Of a DNA stretch of 64,000 bases, positions 16,726 to 25,340 are shown one piece after another. The number at the start of each line of letters is the position of its first letter. The first letter of the stretch is position 1. This stretch comes from Mucilaginibacter boryungensis (lineage in GTDB: Bacteria; Bacteroidota; Bacteroidia; Sphingobacteriales; Sphingobacteriaceae), in the NCBI RefSeq assembly GCF_015221995.1, contig NZ_JADFFM010000001.1, forward strand, positions 744,001 through 808,000, written 5' to 3'. The translations under genes were made by a program, and so were the position numbers. Below the pieces are notes generated by a model, which was not told where the DNA came from, made no database searches, and saw only the letters and a program-made list of their open reading frames with translations.

Positions 16726-19113
16726 ATGTTAGATAAATTGAGTGTTTCTGTAAAGCTATACTTGTTGCTTTTTATAATAGCAGTGGGCTTAGTTGGATTG
16801 GGCCTCTATGGTATCAGTGATGCAAAGAGGATGGATAAAAACACACATTCGCTTTATGCTGATCGTATTTTACCTATTCAATTATTATCTGATATACAGC
16901 TCACTTATATCTCCAGTGTGTTGCTAATCCCCCAAAAGGTCAATAATCACCTGCTTGCTTACATGGCCGCTAATGAGGAACTTCAAAAATCGTGTATAAT
17001 TATAGACTCAAACTGGCGGGCCTATAAACGAACATACCTAACACCGCAAGAAGCGCTTTTGGTTAGGCAGACTGACAAAGTAAAACAACAAACAGACCAT
17101 GCGTGCGCCGACCTGGGAAGAATTTTAATTCAAAAAGATGCCCTTGCGCTTAATAAGTTTATTCAAAAACAAGCAACAGCTAGTAAAGACCCGTTTTTGA
17201 TTAACCTGCGACAGTTAATGAACTTACAAGTGCAGGTTGGCCGGGAAATATTAAAAAGCAACAACGCTATTTATCATATTACTTCCAAAAGATCCATCCT
17301 TTTAATTGCAATTTCTTTAATAATTGCCTTATTCATTTCATTTTATATCATCAGGCATATTAAGGGTTTGATAGATAATATTTTAAATAATAGCCATCAG
17401 ATAAGCGAGAGTGAAGAAAAATACCGCTCGTTGTTTGAGCAAGCATCAGATGCCATTTACGTAAATAATTTAAAGGGCGATTTTACGCAAGTGAACGAGA
17501 GTATGTGTAAAATGGTAGGCTATAGCCGGGAGGAGTTGTTGACCATGAATGTGCGGGATCTGCTTAATGAAGAATTACTGCAGCTTAATCCACTGGTTTA
17601 TGCTTATGCCGAGCCTGGCACATCAATAAAAGGAGAGCGAAAATTTGTTCACAAAAACGGGACGGTTATTGATATTGAAATTAACGGCAAAAAATTTACA
17701 GATAACCGTGTCCTGGTTATCTTTCGTGATATTTCTGAACGGAAAAGGATGGAGGCAGAGTTTAGGAATGCCGAGATCAAATTCCGTACCCTGGCCGATA
17801 AATCCATGGTGGGGGTGTACATTGTACAAAACGGGAAATTTATTTACGTGAACCCGCGATTTGCAGAAGTATTTGGTTATGAGCCGCATGAACTGATAAG
17901 CACTTGCCCGGTTGAAGAAATTATCCATCCTCTGTATCGTGCTATTGCAACTGAAAATGTGCGCGCCCGGTTGCAAAATGAAAAGGAAAGTGTGCATTAT
18001 GAAGCCATGGGGCAAAAAAAGGATGGAAATGCAAACTGGGTTGAGTTTTACGGAAGCAGGGCTATATTGGAAGGAGAGCCAACAATTGTTGGTACGATGG
18101 TGGACATTACCGAACGAAAAAAAGCAGAGGAGGAACTTAGGGCATCTGAACAAAAATACAAGTTGCTTTTTGAAAGTAGCCCTGTGCCTTTATGGATAGT
18201 AGCTAAAGATGATTTGCGGGTAATTGTTGCCAACGCTGCAGCTGCCAGGCTTTTTGGATACACACAAGCCGAATTGCGCCAAATGGACGTTAGAAAATTA
18301 CGGCAAAAATCAAATTGGGAAAAACTATTGAATAATTATCGGGAAGATATCACCGTAGCAAAAGACTTTGGTGTTATAGAGCATATTAAAAAAGACGGCA
18401 CCACTATTTGGGTTGATGTTAGTGCCCAGGATATCATATTTGAAGACAGATTGGTTAGACTTTCATCAACCAATGATGTAACCGAGCAGCTGATAGCACA
18501 AGAGCAACTGAAAAAGACAGAAGCTAACTTGCAGACCATTTTAAACAATACGGATACCGCTTATGCTTTGTTAAACGCTGATCTGGATATATTGGAATAT
18601 AATAACAAAGCACTGACGCTTGCGCAAAGAGAATTTAATTTCGATCCACAGGGAAAAAGAAAGTTATTCGATTCAATGACCGAAGAGCGGCGCGCGCAGT
18701 TTTTGGATCATATTGCCGATGTGTTTAAGGGGAATACAATTAGTTATGAAGTAAACTATCCACAAGCCGAAAATAAAAATTGCTGGTACTATATCAGGAT
18801 GTCGCCAATTGCGGATAAAGATGGTAAGATATTAGGGCTGGTATTAGCTATTGATGATATTACAGAGCGAAAAGAAGCCGAGCAAAGTTTGCAGTTGGCA
18901 TACGAACGGATAAAAGAGCATATCGAATTTACTAAGGAGATCATTTGGAAACAATCGCACATTTTAAGAAGCCCTTTAGCTAATTTAAAAGGTTTAATAA
19001 CCATCCTTCGTGCAGACCCGAGTGATAAAGAGGTCTTAAGTCATATCGAAACAGAATTTGAACGAATGGATACTGTTTTAAAACAAATGGCTAATGATGC
19101 AGCGAAACGATAA
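16726..19113 (+). CDS. membrane PAS-repeat sensor with H-box but no ATPase domain
   Basis: A 795-residue protein. Two transmembrane segments (residues ~11-30 and ~190-210) enclose a helical periplasmic sensor like a four-helix-bundle chemoreceptor domain. Four PAS/PAC units follow at about 230-345, 350-465, 470-590 and 595-705, each closing with an 'ITERK'-type signature. A short coiled segment leads to 'WKQSHILRSPLANLKGL', an H-box-like motif with His745, and the chain stops about 50 residues later. There are no N, G1 or G2 boxes, so it cannot bind ATP as a histidine kinase by itself. It may be a phosphotransfer or dimerising sensor; no response regulator is adjacent. Strain-level truncation is possible, but no kinase-domain sequence follows the stop. 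Confidence 0.85.
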   Translation: MLDKLSVSVKLYLLLFIIAVGLVGLGLYGISDAKRMDKNTHSLYADRILPIQLLSDIQLTYISSVLLIPQKVNNHLLAYMAANEELQKSCIIIDSNWRAYKRTYLTPQEALLVRQTDKVKQQTDHACADLGRILIQKDALALNKFIQKQATASKDPFLINLRQLMNLQVQVGREILKSNNAIYHITSKRSILLIAISLIIALFISFYIIRHIKGLIDNILNNSHQISESEEKYRSLFEQASDAIYVNNLKGDFTQVNESMCKMVGYSREELLTMNVRDLLNEELLQLNPLVYAYAEPGTSIKGERKFVHKNGTVIDIEINGKKFTDNRVLVIFRDISERKRMEAEFRNAEIKFRTLADKSMVGVYIVQNGKFIYVNPRFAEVFGYEPHELISTCPVEEIIHPLYRAIATENVRARLQNEKESVHYEAMGQKKDGNANWVEFYGSRAILEGEPTIVGTMVDITERKKAEEELRASEQKYKLLFESSPVPLWIVAKDDLRVIVANAAAARLFGYTQAELRQMDVRKLRQKSNWEKLLNNYREDITVAKDFGVIEHIKKDGTTIWVDVSAQDIIFEDRLVRLSSTNDVTEQLIAQEQLKKTEANLQTILNNTDTAYALLNADLDILEYNNKALTLAQREFNFDPQGKRKLFDSMTEERRAQFLDHIADVFKGNTISYEVNYPQAENKNCWYYIRMSPIADKDGKILGLVLAIDDITERKEAEQSLQLAYERIKEHIEFTKEIIWKQSHILRSPLANLKGLITILRADPSDKEVLSHIETEFERMDTVLKQMANDAAKR

Positions 19114-19383
19114 AAGAACGCTGAAATAAACGCATTTATAAAGGCAATTTGTACAATATCTTTAATCGTATTTCCATAGTAGTACTCAGTGGTTTGACAT
19201 CCATATTGGGCGGCAATTAAAATGTGGAAATATAAACTGCCTCATCCCTGCGGTTAACGCTACCTTTACGCCTGTAATTGTTAAATACTAAATACTTCCA
19301 ATAAGAATTTATGATAATCTATACCAGTTAGTTAGGCATTAAAGTGGGGTAAAAACCCATTTTTTAAATGTTGAAAACTTTTT
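19114..19383. other. intergenic region upstream of the dcw cluster
   Basis: No coding potential is seen between the PAS sensor stop and the MraZ-type operator. A GTGGGG motif followed by a short palindrome (GGGGTAAAAACCC) lies around 19344-19360, just ahead of the operator. Confidence 0.5.
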
Positions 19384-19413
19384 GTGGGTGAAAGTGGTTG
19401 AAAGTGGAGAAAT
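19384..19413 (+). promoter_or_regulatory. MraZ-type operator, three GTGG direct repeats at 10-bp spacing
   Basis: GTGGGTGAAA, GTGGTTGAAA and GTGGAGAAAT follow one another with exact 10-base spacing, 41-70 bases before the mraZ ATG. MraZ proteins of other bacteria bind TGGGN-N5 direct repeats in front of their own dcw operon, so this is very likely the autoregulatory site. A -7-like TACTTTTA lies directly downstream at 19419-19426. Confidence 0.75.
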
Positions 19414-19453
19414 CACTTTACTTTTACATAACCATAATGGTATAGTTGTGCCC

Positions 19454-19933
19454 ATGTCATACTTTTTCGGCGATTATTCATGTAAGCTGGATGTCAAATC
19501 ACGATTGACACTCCCTTCTGCGCTTAAGCAGCAGCTTCCTGGCGCCGGTAAAGAGCCGCTGATGATCGCGCGCGGATTTGAGAAGTATCTAATCATTTAT
19601 ACCAAAAAAGAATGGGAGCTGAAACTGGAAGAGTTGTTAAAACTTAACCAGTACGAGCGTGAAAACCAGCAGTTTATCCGCCATTTTACGCGGGGCGCTA
19701 CCGAGATTGAACCTGATGCTGCCGGCCGTGTGTTGTTGCCAAAGTTATTGTGCGACCATGCGGGTATCGATGCGCAAAACGCTAACGAGATCATCATTAG
19801 CTGCCAGATAAATAAAATAGAGGTTTGGGAAAAATCTGCTTATGATGCTATGCTAGCAAATGAGCCTGCAGATTTCGCTGCACTGGCCGAACGTGTAATG
19901 GGCAGCAAAGGAAAGGGGGCAGGTAATGAGTAA
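19454..19933 (+). CDS. mraZ: MraZ transcriptional regulator
   Basis: 159 residues from the ATG at 19454 (MSYFFGDYSCKLDVKSRLTLP); the frame is open further upstream from a GTG, but that would run through the operator repeats and the extension is not MraZ-like. Two SpoVT/AbrB-type swapped-hairpin domains are visible: 'YSCKLDVKSRLTLPSALKQQL' and 'ATEIEPDAAGRVLLPKLLCDHAGI'. MraZ forms rings that bind the GTGG repeats and controls the division and wall cluster. It overlaps rsmH by 8 bases, which suggests translational coupling. Confidence 0.92.
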   Translation: MSYFFGDYSCKLDVKSRLTLPSALKQQLPGAGKEPLMIARGFEKYLIIYTKKEWELKLEELLKLNQYERENQQFIRHFTRGATEIEPDAAGRVLLPKLLCDHAGIDAQNANEIIISCQINKIEVWEKSAYDAMLANEPADFAALAERVMGSKGKGAGNE

Positions 19934-20828
19934 TTATCATACCCCGGTTATGCTGCAGGAGTGCATTGAGGCGCTGAATATTAAACCCAACGGTACTTAC
20001 GTAGATGTCACCTTTGGTGGGGGCGGTCACTCGCGCGAGATAATGAAGCATCTGGGCGCTGGTGGCAGGTTGCTGGCTTTTGACCAGGATGCCGATGCGC
20101 AGCAGAATGTTATAAATGATGGCCGTTTTGTATTTGTGGATCAGAATTTCAGGTACTTGAAAAACTTTTGCCGCCTGCATGATGCTATCCCGGTGGATGG
20201 CATACTGGCCGATCTGGGGGTTTCTTCTTTTCAGTTTGACCAGGCCGAGCGGGGCTTTTCTATCCGTTTTGACGCCGAATTGGATATGCGCATGAACCAG
20301 GCATCGGAACTAAGCGCTAAGGAAGTAGTAAATAATTACGCTGAGGCCGACCTGCACCGCATTTTTGGTATGTATGGCGAGATTCAAAATTCAAAATCAC
20401 TGGCTAAAACCATAGTTACTGCCAGGCTTAACGCGCCGATAAATACCGTGGACGATTTGAAGAACGCCATCCAAAACCTGATCCCGCGCGGTAAAGAAAA
20501 TAAATATCTGGCGCAGGTTTTTCAGGCGCTGCGTATAGAAGTGAACCAGGAATTGGAAGCGCTGAAAGATTTCCTGGTACAATCGGCAGAAGTACTGGTG
20601 TCTGGCGGCCGATTGGTAGTTATGAGCTACCACTCGCTGGAGGACAGGCTGGTGAAAAACTTTATTGCCAAAGGAAAATTTAGCGGCGAGGTAGTGAAAG
20701 ACCTGTATGGTAACGACCAAAAACCACTGGATGCGGTTAGTCGCGGCGCAATAGTGGCAACCGAAGAAGAGATACAATTAAATAACCGTGCACGCAGTGC
20801 CAAATTAAGAATAGCTGTAAAGAAATGA
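19926..20828 (+). CDS. rsmH: 16S rRNA (cytosine-1402-N4)-methyltransferase
   Basis: A 300-residue RsmH (MraW). The SAM site 'VDVTFGGGGHSREIMKHL' is at residues ~27-44, followed by 'LLAFDQDADA', 'DGILADLGVSSFQFDQAERGFSIRFDAELDMRM' and the C-terminal 'VVMSYHSLEDRLVKNF'. RsmH methylates N4 of C1402 in the ribosomal P site. Its start lies inside mraZ and its stop overlaps ftsL through ATGA, as usual for the first dcw genes. Confidence 0.95.
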   Translation: MSNYHTPVMLQECIEALNIKPNGTYVDVTFGGGGHSREIMKHLGAGGRLLAFDQDADAQQNVINDGRFVFVDQNFRYLKNFCRLHDAIPVDGILADLGVSSFQFDQAERGFSIRFDAELDMRMNQASELSAKEVVNNYAEADLHRIFGMYGEIQNSKSLAKTIVTARLNAPINTVDDLKNAIQNLIPRGKENKYLAQVFQALRIEVNQELEALKDFLVQSAEVLVSGGRLVVMSYHSLEDRLVKNFIAKGKFSGEVVKDLYGNDQKPLDAVSRGAIVATEEEIQLNNRARSAKLRIAVKK

Positions 20829-21229
20829 GCAACCGTTTACGCACAGAAATTCAGGAGGAGGAAGCTAATGAAGCAGTAGTTGAGGAAAGCCCTAAACAGG
20901 AGATCCCCGAAAACTGGTTCACTACTTTTTTAAGCAAAGGAGTCATCTCAACCGAGACGGCTACCAGCGCGCTGCCTTTTGTTTTGTTTCTGGCGTTTTT
21001 GGGGATGATATACATCGGCAATATGCACATGGCCGAAAAGAACATCCGCGACATTGATAAGCTAAGCAAAGAAGTAAAAGAATTAAGCTGGGATTATAAA
21101 ACCACTAAAGCCGACCTGGCCTTTAAAAGCACCCTAACCGAGGTGATTAAACGTGCCGATACCCTTGGCTTAAAAGAACCCATTGCGCCGCCGCAAAAAA
21201 TAGTAGTAAAGGAGGATGTGCAACAATGA
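20825..21229 (+). CDS. ftsL: FtsL-like division protein
   Basis: A 134-residue single-pass membrane protein: an acidic cytoplasmic N-terminus, one transmembrane segment at residues ~48-66 (ALPFVLFLAFLGMIYIGN), then a periplasmic coiled coil 'IRDIDKLSKEVKELSWDYKTTKADLAFKS' cut by few non-heptad residues. This is the architecture of FtsL, which with FtsB/FtsQ links FtsZ to the FtsWI synthase. Sequence identity in this family is low, so the call rests on topology and on the position between rsmH and ftsI (ATGA overlaps on both sides). Confidence 0.8.
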   Translation: MSNRLRTEIQEEEANEAVVEESPKQEIPENWFTTFLSKGVISTETATSALPFVLFLAFLGMIYIGNMHMAEKNIRDIDKLSKEVKELSWDYKTTKADLAFKSTLTEVIKRADTLGLKEPIAPPQKIVVKEDVQQ

Positions 21230-23364
21230 ACATCAGGGCCAACATATTATTACGTGTATATATCGCATTTGGGCTAATATTATTATTTGCCTTTGCAGTA
21301 ATGATACAGCTTTGCCGTGTGCAGTTTGTGCAAGGCAAAAAATGGCGTGCTATGGCCGATAGTTTAAGCACCCGCTATGTAAATGTAGAAGCATCGCGCG
21401 GTAATATTATGGCGTTGGATGGCAGTCTGCTGGCTACATCGGTACCGGAATATGAGCTGCACATGGATATGTTTGCCGCCGGAATTGAAAGTGATAAGAA
21501 CTTTAACCTGAAGATAGATTCGCTGGCTATGAAGCTGTCGACTTACTTTGGCGACCATTCGGCCCGCGATTATTCACGCGTACTTCGCGATGCGCGTAAG
21601 GATAGTTCGCGTTATCAGTTAATTCGCCGCAAGGTAACTTATCAGCAGTTAAAGGAGATCAGAAAATTCCCAATTTTTAACCTGGGTAAATATAAGGGCG
21701 GCTTAATTGTGGTGCAGAAGAATAAACGCATCTTGCCGTTCCGCGAACTGGCTGCCCGTACCATTGGTTATAAAAACGAAAATATTAAAAACCCGGTAGG
21801 GTTAGAGGGTGCTTACGCGGATTATATTAACGGCGAAAGCGGTAAACGCCTGATGCAGCGTATTGCAGGTGGTATATGGATGCCGGTGAACGATGAGGAC
21901 GAAGTAGCGGCTAAAGATGGCGCCGATATCATGTCGACCATAGATGTGAACTTCCAGGACCTGGCGCAGAAAGCCTTGAAAAAGCAACTGGATTCCACCC
22001 AGGCCGATTTTGGTACCGTGGTATTAATGGAAGTGGCTACCGGCGAGGTGCGTGCCATTGCCAACTATACCCGCACTAAAGATGGGCAGTACCAGGAGCG
22101 GATGAATTACGCTATAGCGCAATCGGCAGAACCGGGCTCAACCTTTAAGCTGGCATCGTACATGGCTATGCTGGATGATCATAAAATAGATACCAGCAGT
22201 AAAATTGATGCAGCACACGGCCGTTTTGAGGTGATTAATCCGCGTAATGGTAAAGTGGTGTTACATATTAGGGACGCTGAAGATCCGGGAAGTATACTGA
22301 GTGCTAAACGCGCCTTCGAGGAATCATCAAACGTGGCGGTAGCACGCTTTGTATATGGCGCTTATCATAACAATCCGCAGGATTTTATTGATAAGTTGTA
22401 CAGCTTTCATTTGAACGAAAAAGCCCGCCTGCAAATTCCCGGCGAAGGTAAACCGCGTATCAAAACCACCCATTCGGTTGATTGGAATAAACTGCAATCG
22501 TTATGGCAGATAGCTTATGGTTACGAATCAAAGCTGACGCCTTTGCAAATGCTTACCTTTTATAATTCGGTGGCAAATGACGGAAAGATGATAGCGCCGA
22601 TTTTTGTGCGTGAAATTCGCCGCATGGGTAATCCTATCGAACAATTCCATGCCAGGGTTATCAACCCTAAAGTATGTTCGGACGAGACGTTGGCTAAAGT
22701 AAAAGGTATGTTGGAAGGCGTGGTGCTGGAAGGCACCGGTAAGCTTGTTATTAAAAACAAACAATATAGCGTAGCCGGTAAAACAGGTACGGCGCAAATA
22801 GCAAACGGATCATTAGGGTACGGCGCAAAGGATGCCCACCAGGCATCATTCTGTGGGTATTTCCCGGCTGATAAACCAAAGTATTCGATGATCGTGGTAA
22901 TCAGTAATCCCCGTGTAGGCTCTCATTTGGCAGCCTGGGTAGCCGGTCCGGTATTCAGAAAAATAGCCGACCGTGTTTATGCGCGCGATCTGTCTATACA
23001 TCACACAGCACCGGTTGTTGAACAACACCTGGTTGGTAATACCCAGCCGCCAAAAATTAAAGGCGGCGATTATAAAGCTGTAAAACAAGTGTTTGCGAAG
23101 CTGGGCGTTAAGCCGCTGTATGCTTCGGTTGCGGCGCCATCAACAGGTGCCGATACCAGTGCTGGTATTGTATTTGAGGATGCTAAGTATAAAAAAGGTA
23201 CCGTGCCGGATGTTACCGGGATGGGCCTGAGCGATGCCATGTATATACTGGGCAACGCGGGATATAAAGTGAATGCAAAGGGCAGCGGTGTGGTGCTTAA
23301 ACAATCGGCAACGGTTGGTAGTGCAATGCCTAAAGGATCAACCATAACGATAGAGTTGGAATGA
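21226..23364 (+). CDS. ftsI: penicillin-binding protein FtsI (PBP3) with C-terminal PASTA domain
   Basis: A 712-residue class B penicillin-binding protein. One N-terminal membrane anchor (residues ~7-27), the PBP dimerisation domain, then the transpeptidase with the SxxK motif at S305-K308 ('AEPGSTFKLASY'), the 'SSN' motif in 'EESSNVAVARF', and KTG at 519-521 in 'VAGKTGTAQIANG'. A PASTA domain closes the protein ('GTVPDVTGMGLSDAMYILGNAGYKV'). FtsI cross-links septal peptidoglycan with FtsW. It overlaps ftsL and murE by ATGA, so translation is coupled through the block. Confidence 0.95.
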   Translation: MNIRANILLRVYIAFGLILLFAFAVMIQLCRVQFVQGKKWRAMADSLSTRYVNVEASRGNIMALDGSLLATSVPEYELHMDMFAAGIESDKNFNLKIDSLAMKLSTYFGDHSARDYSRVLRDARKDSSRYQLIRRKVTYQQLKEIRKFPIFNLGKYKGGLIVVQKNKRILPFRELAARTIGYKNENIKNPVGLEGAYADYINGESGKRLMQRIAGGIWMPVNDEDEVAAKDGADIMSTIDVNFQDLAQKALKKQLDSTQADFGTVVLMEVATGEVRAIANYTRTKDGQYQERMNYAIAQSAEPGSTFKLASYMAMLDDHKIDTSSKIDAAHGRFEVINPRNGKVVLHIRDAEDPGSILSAKRAFEESSNVAVARFVYGAYHNNPQDFIDKLYSFHLNEKARLQIPGEGKPRIKTTHSVDWNKLQSLWQIAYGYESKLTPLQMLTFYNSVANDGKMIAPIFVREIRRMGNPIEQFHARVINPKVCSDETLAKVKGMLEGVVLEGTGKLVIKNKQYSVAGKTGTAQIANGSLGYGAKDAHQASFCGYFPADKPKYSMIVVISNPRVGSHLAAWVAGPVFRKIADRVYARDLSIHHTAPVVEQHLVGNTQPPKIKGGDYKAVKQVFAKLGVKPLYASVAAPSTGADTSAGIVFEDAKYKKGTVPDVTGMGLSDAMYILGNAGYKVNAKGSGVVLKQSATVGSAMPKGSTITIELE

Positions 23365-24824
23365 AGTATTTAAGTGAGTTACTGGAAGGTTTACCATTTA
23401 CCGAACTGCAAGGCAGTGCCGATGTGGAGATAACGTGCGTGGTTTTTGATTCTCGTAAGGTGGTGCCCGGGTGTTTATTTGTAGCTGTAAAGGGCACAGC
23501 AGTTGACGGACATGACTTTATTGAGCAGGCGGTAAAGGACGGCGCTGTTGCTGTTATATGTGAAGACCTGCCGGGCCATACAGCTGATGGCGCGGACTTT
23601 TTAATGGTACAAAATTCAGCCGTTGCACTGGGTATTGTAGCTGCTAATTTTTACGGTAACCCGTCCAATCAGTTAAAGCTGGTAGGGGTTACCGGCACCA
23701 ACGGTAAAACTACCATTGCTACTTTATTATATAAGCTATTCAGGGATCTGGGGTATAAATGCGGTTTACTATCAACTGTTGAAAACCAAATAAACGGGAA
23801 AGTTACCCCGGCTACCCATACCACGCCCGACCCGGTAGCGCTGAATAGCCTGCTGGCAGATATGGTAGCACAGGGTTGCGACTACTGCTTTATGGAAGTA
23901 AGCTCGCACGCGATAGCCCAGCACAGAATTGAAGGCCTGACCTTCTCGGGCGGTATATTCTCTAACCTGACGCACGACCATTTGGATTATCACAAAACAT
24001 TTGATGCTTATTTAAAAGCTAAGAAAATGTTTTTTGATACACTGCCAAAGTCAGCTTTTGCACTTACCAATGTCGACGATAAGAACGGCAACGTAATGCT
24101 GCAAAATACTAAGGCCCATAAAAAAAGCTACGGCCTTAAAAACATGGCCGATTATAAGGTTAAGATACTGGAGAACGGCTTTAATGGGCTGTTGCTGAAT
24201 ATTGACGGCGAAGAGGTTTGGTTTAAGCTGGTGGGCAACTTTAACGCTTATAACCTGCTGGCGGTTTACGCTGCAGCCATGCTGCTGGAACAGGATAAAT
24301 CGAAAGTGCTGATAAGCCTGAGCAAACTGAGTGGCGCCGAAGGCAGGTTTGATGCCCTGGTATCTCCAAATAAGGTAATTGGTATTGTGGATTACGCCCA
24401 TACCCCCGATGCCGTACAAAATGTGCTGACCACTATTCATGATCTGCGTAAAGGTACTGAACAGGTGATCACTATCATCGGTTGCGGCGGCGACCGCGAC
24501 CGTACCAAGCGCCCGGTAATGGCAGCCATGGCCTGCGAGTGGAGCGACAAGGTGATCCTTACATCGGATAACCCGCGCTCGGAAGACCCGGCTGAGATCA
24601 TCAAAGAAATGGAAGCGGGTGTGAATGCAACCAACCGCAAAAAAACCATCAGTATAGTCGATCGCCGCGAGGCCATCAAAACCGCCTGTCACCTGGCACA
24701 ACCCGGAGATATTATCCTGGTAGCCGGTAAAGGGCACGAGAAATACCAGGAGATAAAAGGGGTGAGGAACCATTTTGATGATAGAGAGGAATTGCAGGAG
24801 CAATTCAAATTGATGAATGAATAG
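23361..24824 (+). CDS. murE: UDP-MurNAc-tripeptide synthetase MurE (meso-DAP adding)
   Basis: A 487-residue Mur ligase. N-terminal UDP-MurNAc-dipeptide-binding domain, ATP loop 'GVTGTNGKTTIATLL' near residue 112, 'EVSSHAIAQHRIEGL', and the C-terminal 'DNPR' tetrad at residues 403-406 in 'TSDNPRSEDPAEI'. DNPR is the signature of enzymes that add meso-diaminopimelate, so the peptidoglycan is DAP-type. It overlaps ftsI by four bases; after it the tight packing of the cluster is broken by a 516-base repeat-rich gap before mraY. Confidence 0.95.
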   Translation: MKYLSELLEGLPFTELQGSADVEITCVVFDSRKVVPGCLFVAVKGTAVDGHDFIEQAVKDGAVAVICEDLPGHTADGADFLMVQNSAVALGIVAANFYGNPSNQLKLVGVTGTNGKTTIATLLYKLFRDLGYKCGLLSTVENQINGKVTPATHTTPDPVALNSLLADMVAQGCDYCFMEVSSHAIAQHRIEGLTFSGGIFSNLTHDHLDYHKTFDAYLKAKKMFFDTLPKSAFALTNVDDKNGNVMLQNTKAHKKSYGLKNMADYKVKILENGFNGLLLNIDGEEVWFKLVGNFNAYNLLAVYAAAMLLEQDKSKVLISLSKLSGAEGRFDALVSPNKVIGIVDYAHTPDAVQNVLTTIHDLRKGTEQVITIIGCGGDRDRTKRPVMAAMACEWSDKVILTSDNPRSEDPAEIIKEMEAGVNATNRKKTISIVDRREAIKTACHLAQPGDIILVAGKGHEKYQEIKGVRNHFDDREELQEQFKLMNE

Positions 24825-24830
24825 AGTTAA

Positions 24831-24864
24831 TGTGCAGATGTGCGGATATGCAGATGTGCAAATA
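24831..24864 (+). repeat. TGTGC-type repeat, copy 2 (left arm around the four-helix remnant)
   Basis: An array of ATGTGCAG / ATGTGCGG / ATATGCAG / ATGTGCAA units directly after murE. Bases 24831-24851 are the exact reverse complement of 25300-25320, so this copy and copy 3 form a 21-bp inverted repeat with about 450 bases between. Confidence 0.85.
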
Positions 24865-24896
24865 AGAGTAAATGATTAATTGAGTGAAATAAATAA

Positions 24897-25242
24897 ATGA
24901 TTGGTAAGCCGAATTTGATTGTTGAAATGACGTTTGCGTTCTCGCTAAAAATAGTAGAGTTTACAGAGGAATTAGAAGGCAAGACGCAAGTTCAATATGG
25001 CAAACCAATTATTCAGAAGCGGAACATCGGTTGGTGCCAATGTTAAGGAAGCACAAGGAGCAGAGAGCAAAGATGATTTCAGACATAAGTGCAAGCTGGC
25101 TTACAAGGAAGCAGAGGAAACCGAATATTGGTTAATGATTTGCAAGCACGCAAAGAACTATCCATTTGATCCGATTATGCTTTATGATATACAGGCCATA
25201 ATAAAAGTATTAGGGAAGATAATTTCATCAACAAAAAAATAA
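24897..25242 (+). pseudogene. frameshifted four-helix-bundle (S23/IVS-type) protein gene
   Basis: From the ATG at 24897 one frame reads 'MIGKPNLIVEMTFAFSLKIVEF' and 'TEELEGKTQVQYGK', ending at a TAA near 25042. The continuation of the family lies one base off, in the frame of the ATG at 24997: 'MANQLFRSGTSVGANVKEAQ', 'SKDDFRHKCKLAYKEAEETEYWL'. This is the usual pattern of the four-helix-bundle family related to proteins encoded in 23S rRNA intervening sequences. Dropping one A near 24981-24984 joins both parts as 'EELEGKRKFNMANQLFRSG' at family length (~115 residues). So the gene is broken by a single-base insertion, unless the shorter 81-residue product is used or there is a sequencing error. 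Confidence 0.7.
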
Positions 25243-25290
25243 TAGAAACATAAATAAAGTAACCAGCATTTGGGCATCTGGGCGTCAAGC

Positions 25291-25330
25291 AAATTATTTG
25301 CATATCCGCACATCTGCACATCTGCATATC
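25291..25330 (-). repeat. TGTGC-type repeat, copy 3, inverted (right arm)
   Basis: Reads GCATATCCGCACATCTGCAC on the plus strand, the reverse complement of the array after murE. It ends 10 bases before the mraY ATG. Together with copy 2 it brackets the four-helix gene. Confidence 0.85.
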
Positions 25331-25340
25331 AAAAAAGGCG

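Noticed and set aside
19382..19453. Longer mraZ start (GTG) upstream
   Set aside because: It would place the operator repeats in the coding sequence and adds residues not seen in MraZ.
24051..24803. 250-codon minus-strand frame inside murE
   Set aside because: murE is complete with all Mur ligase motifs; the antisense frame has no start context or family pattern.
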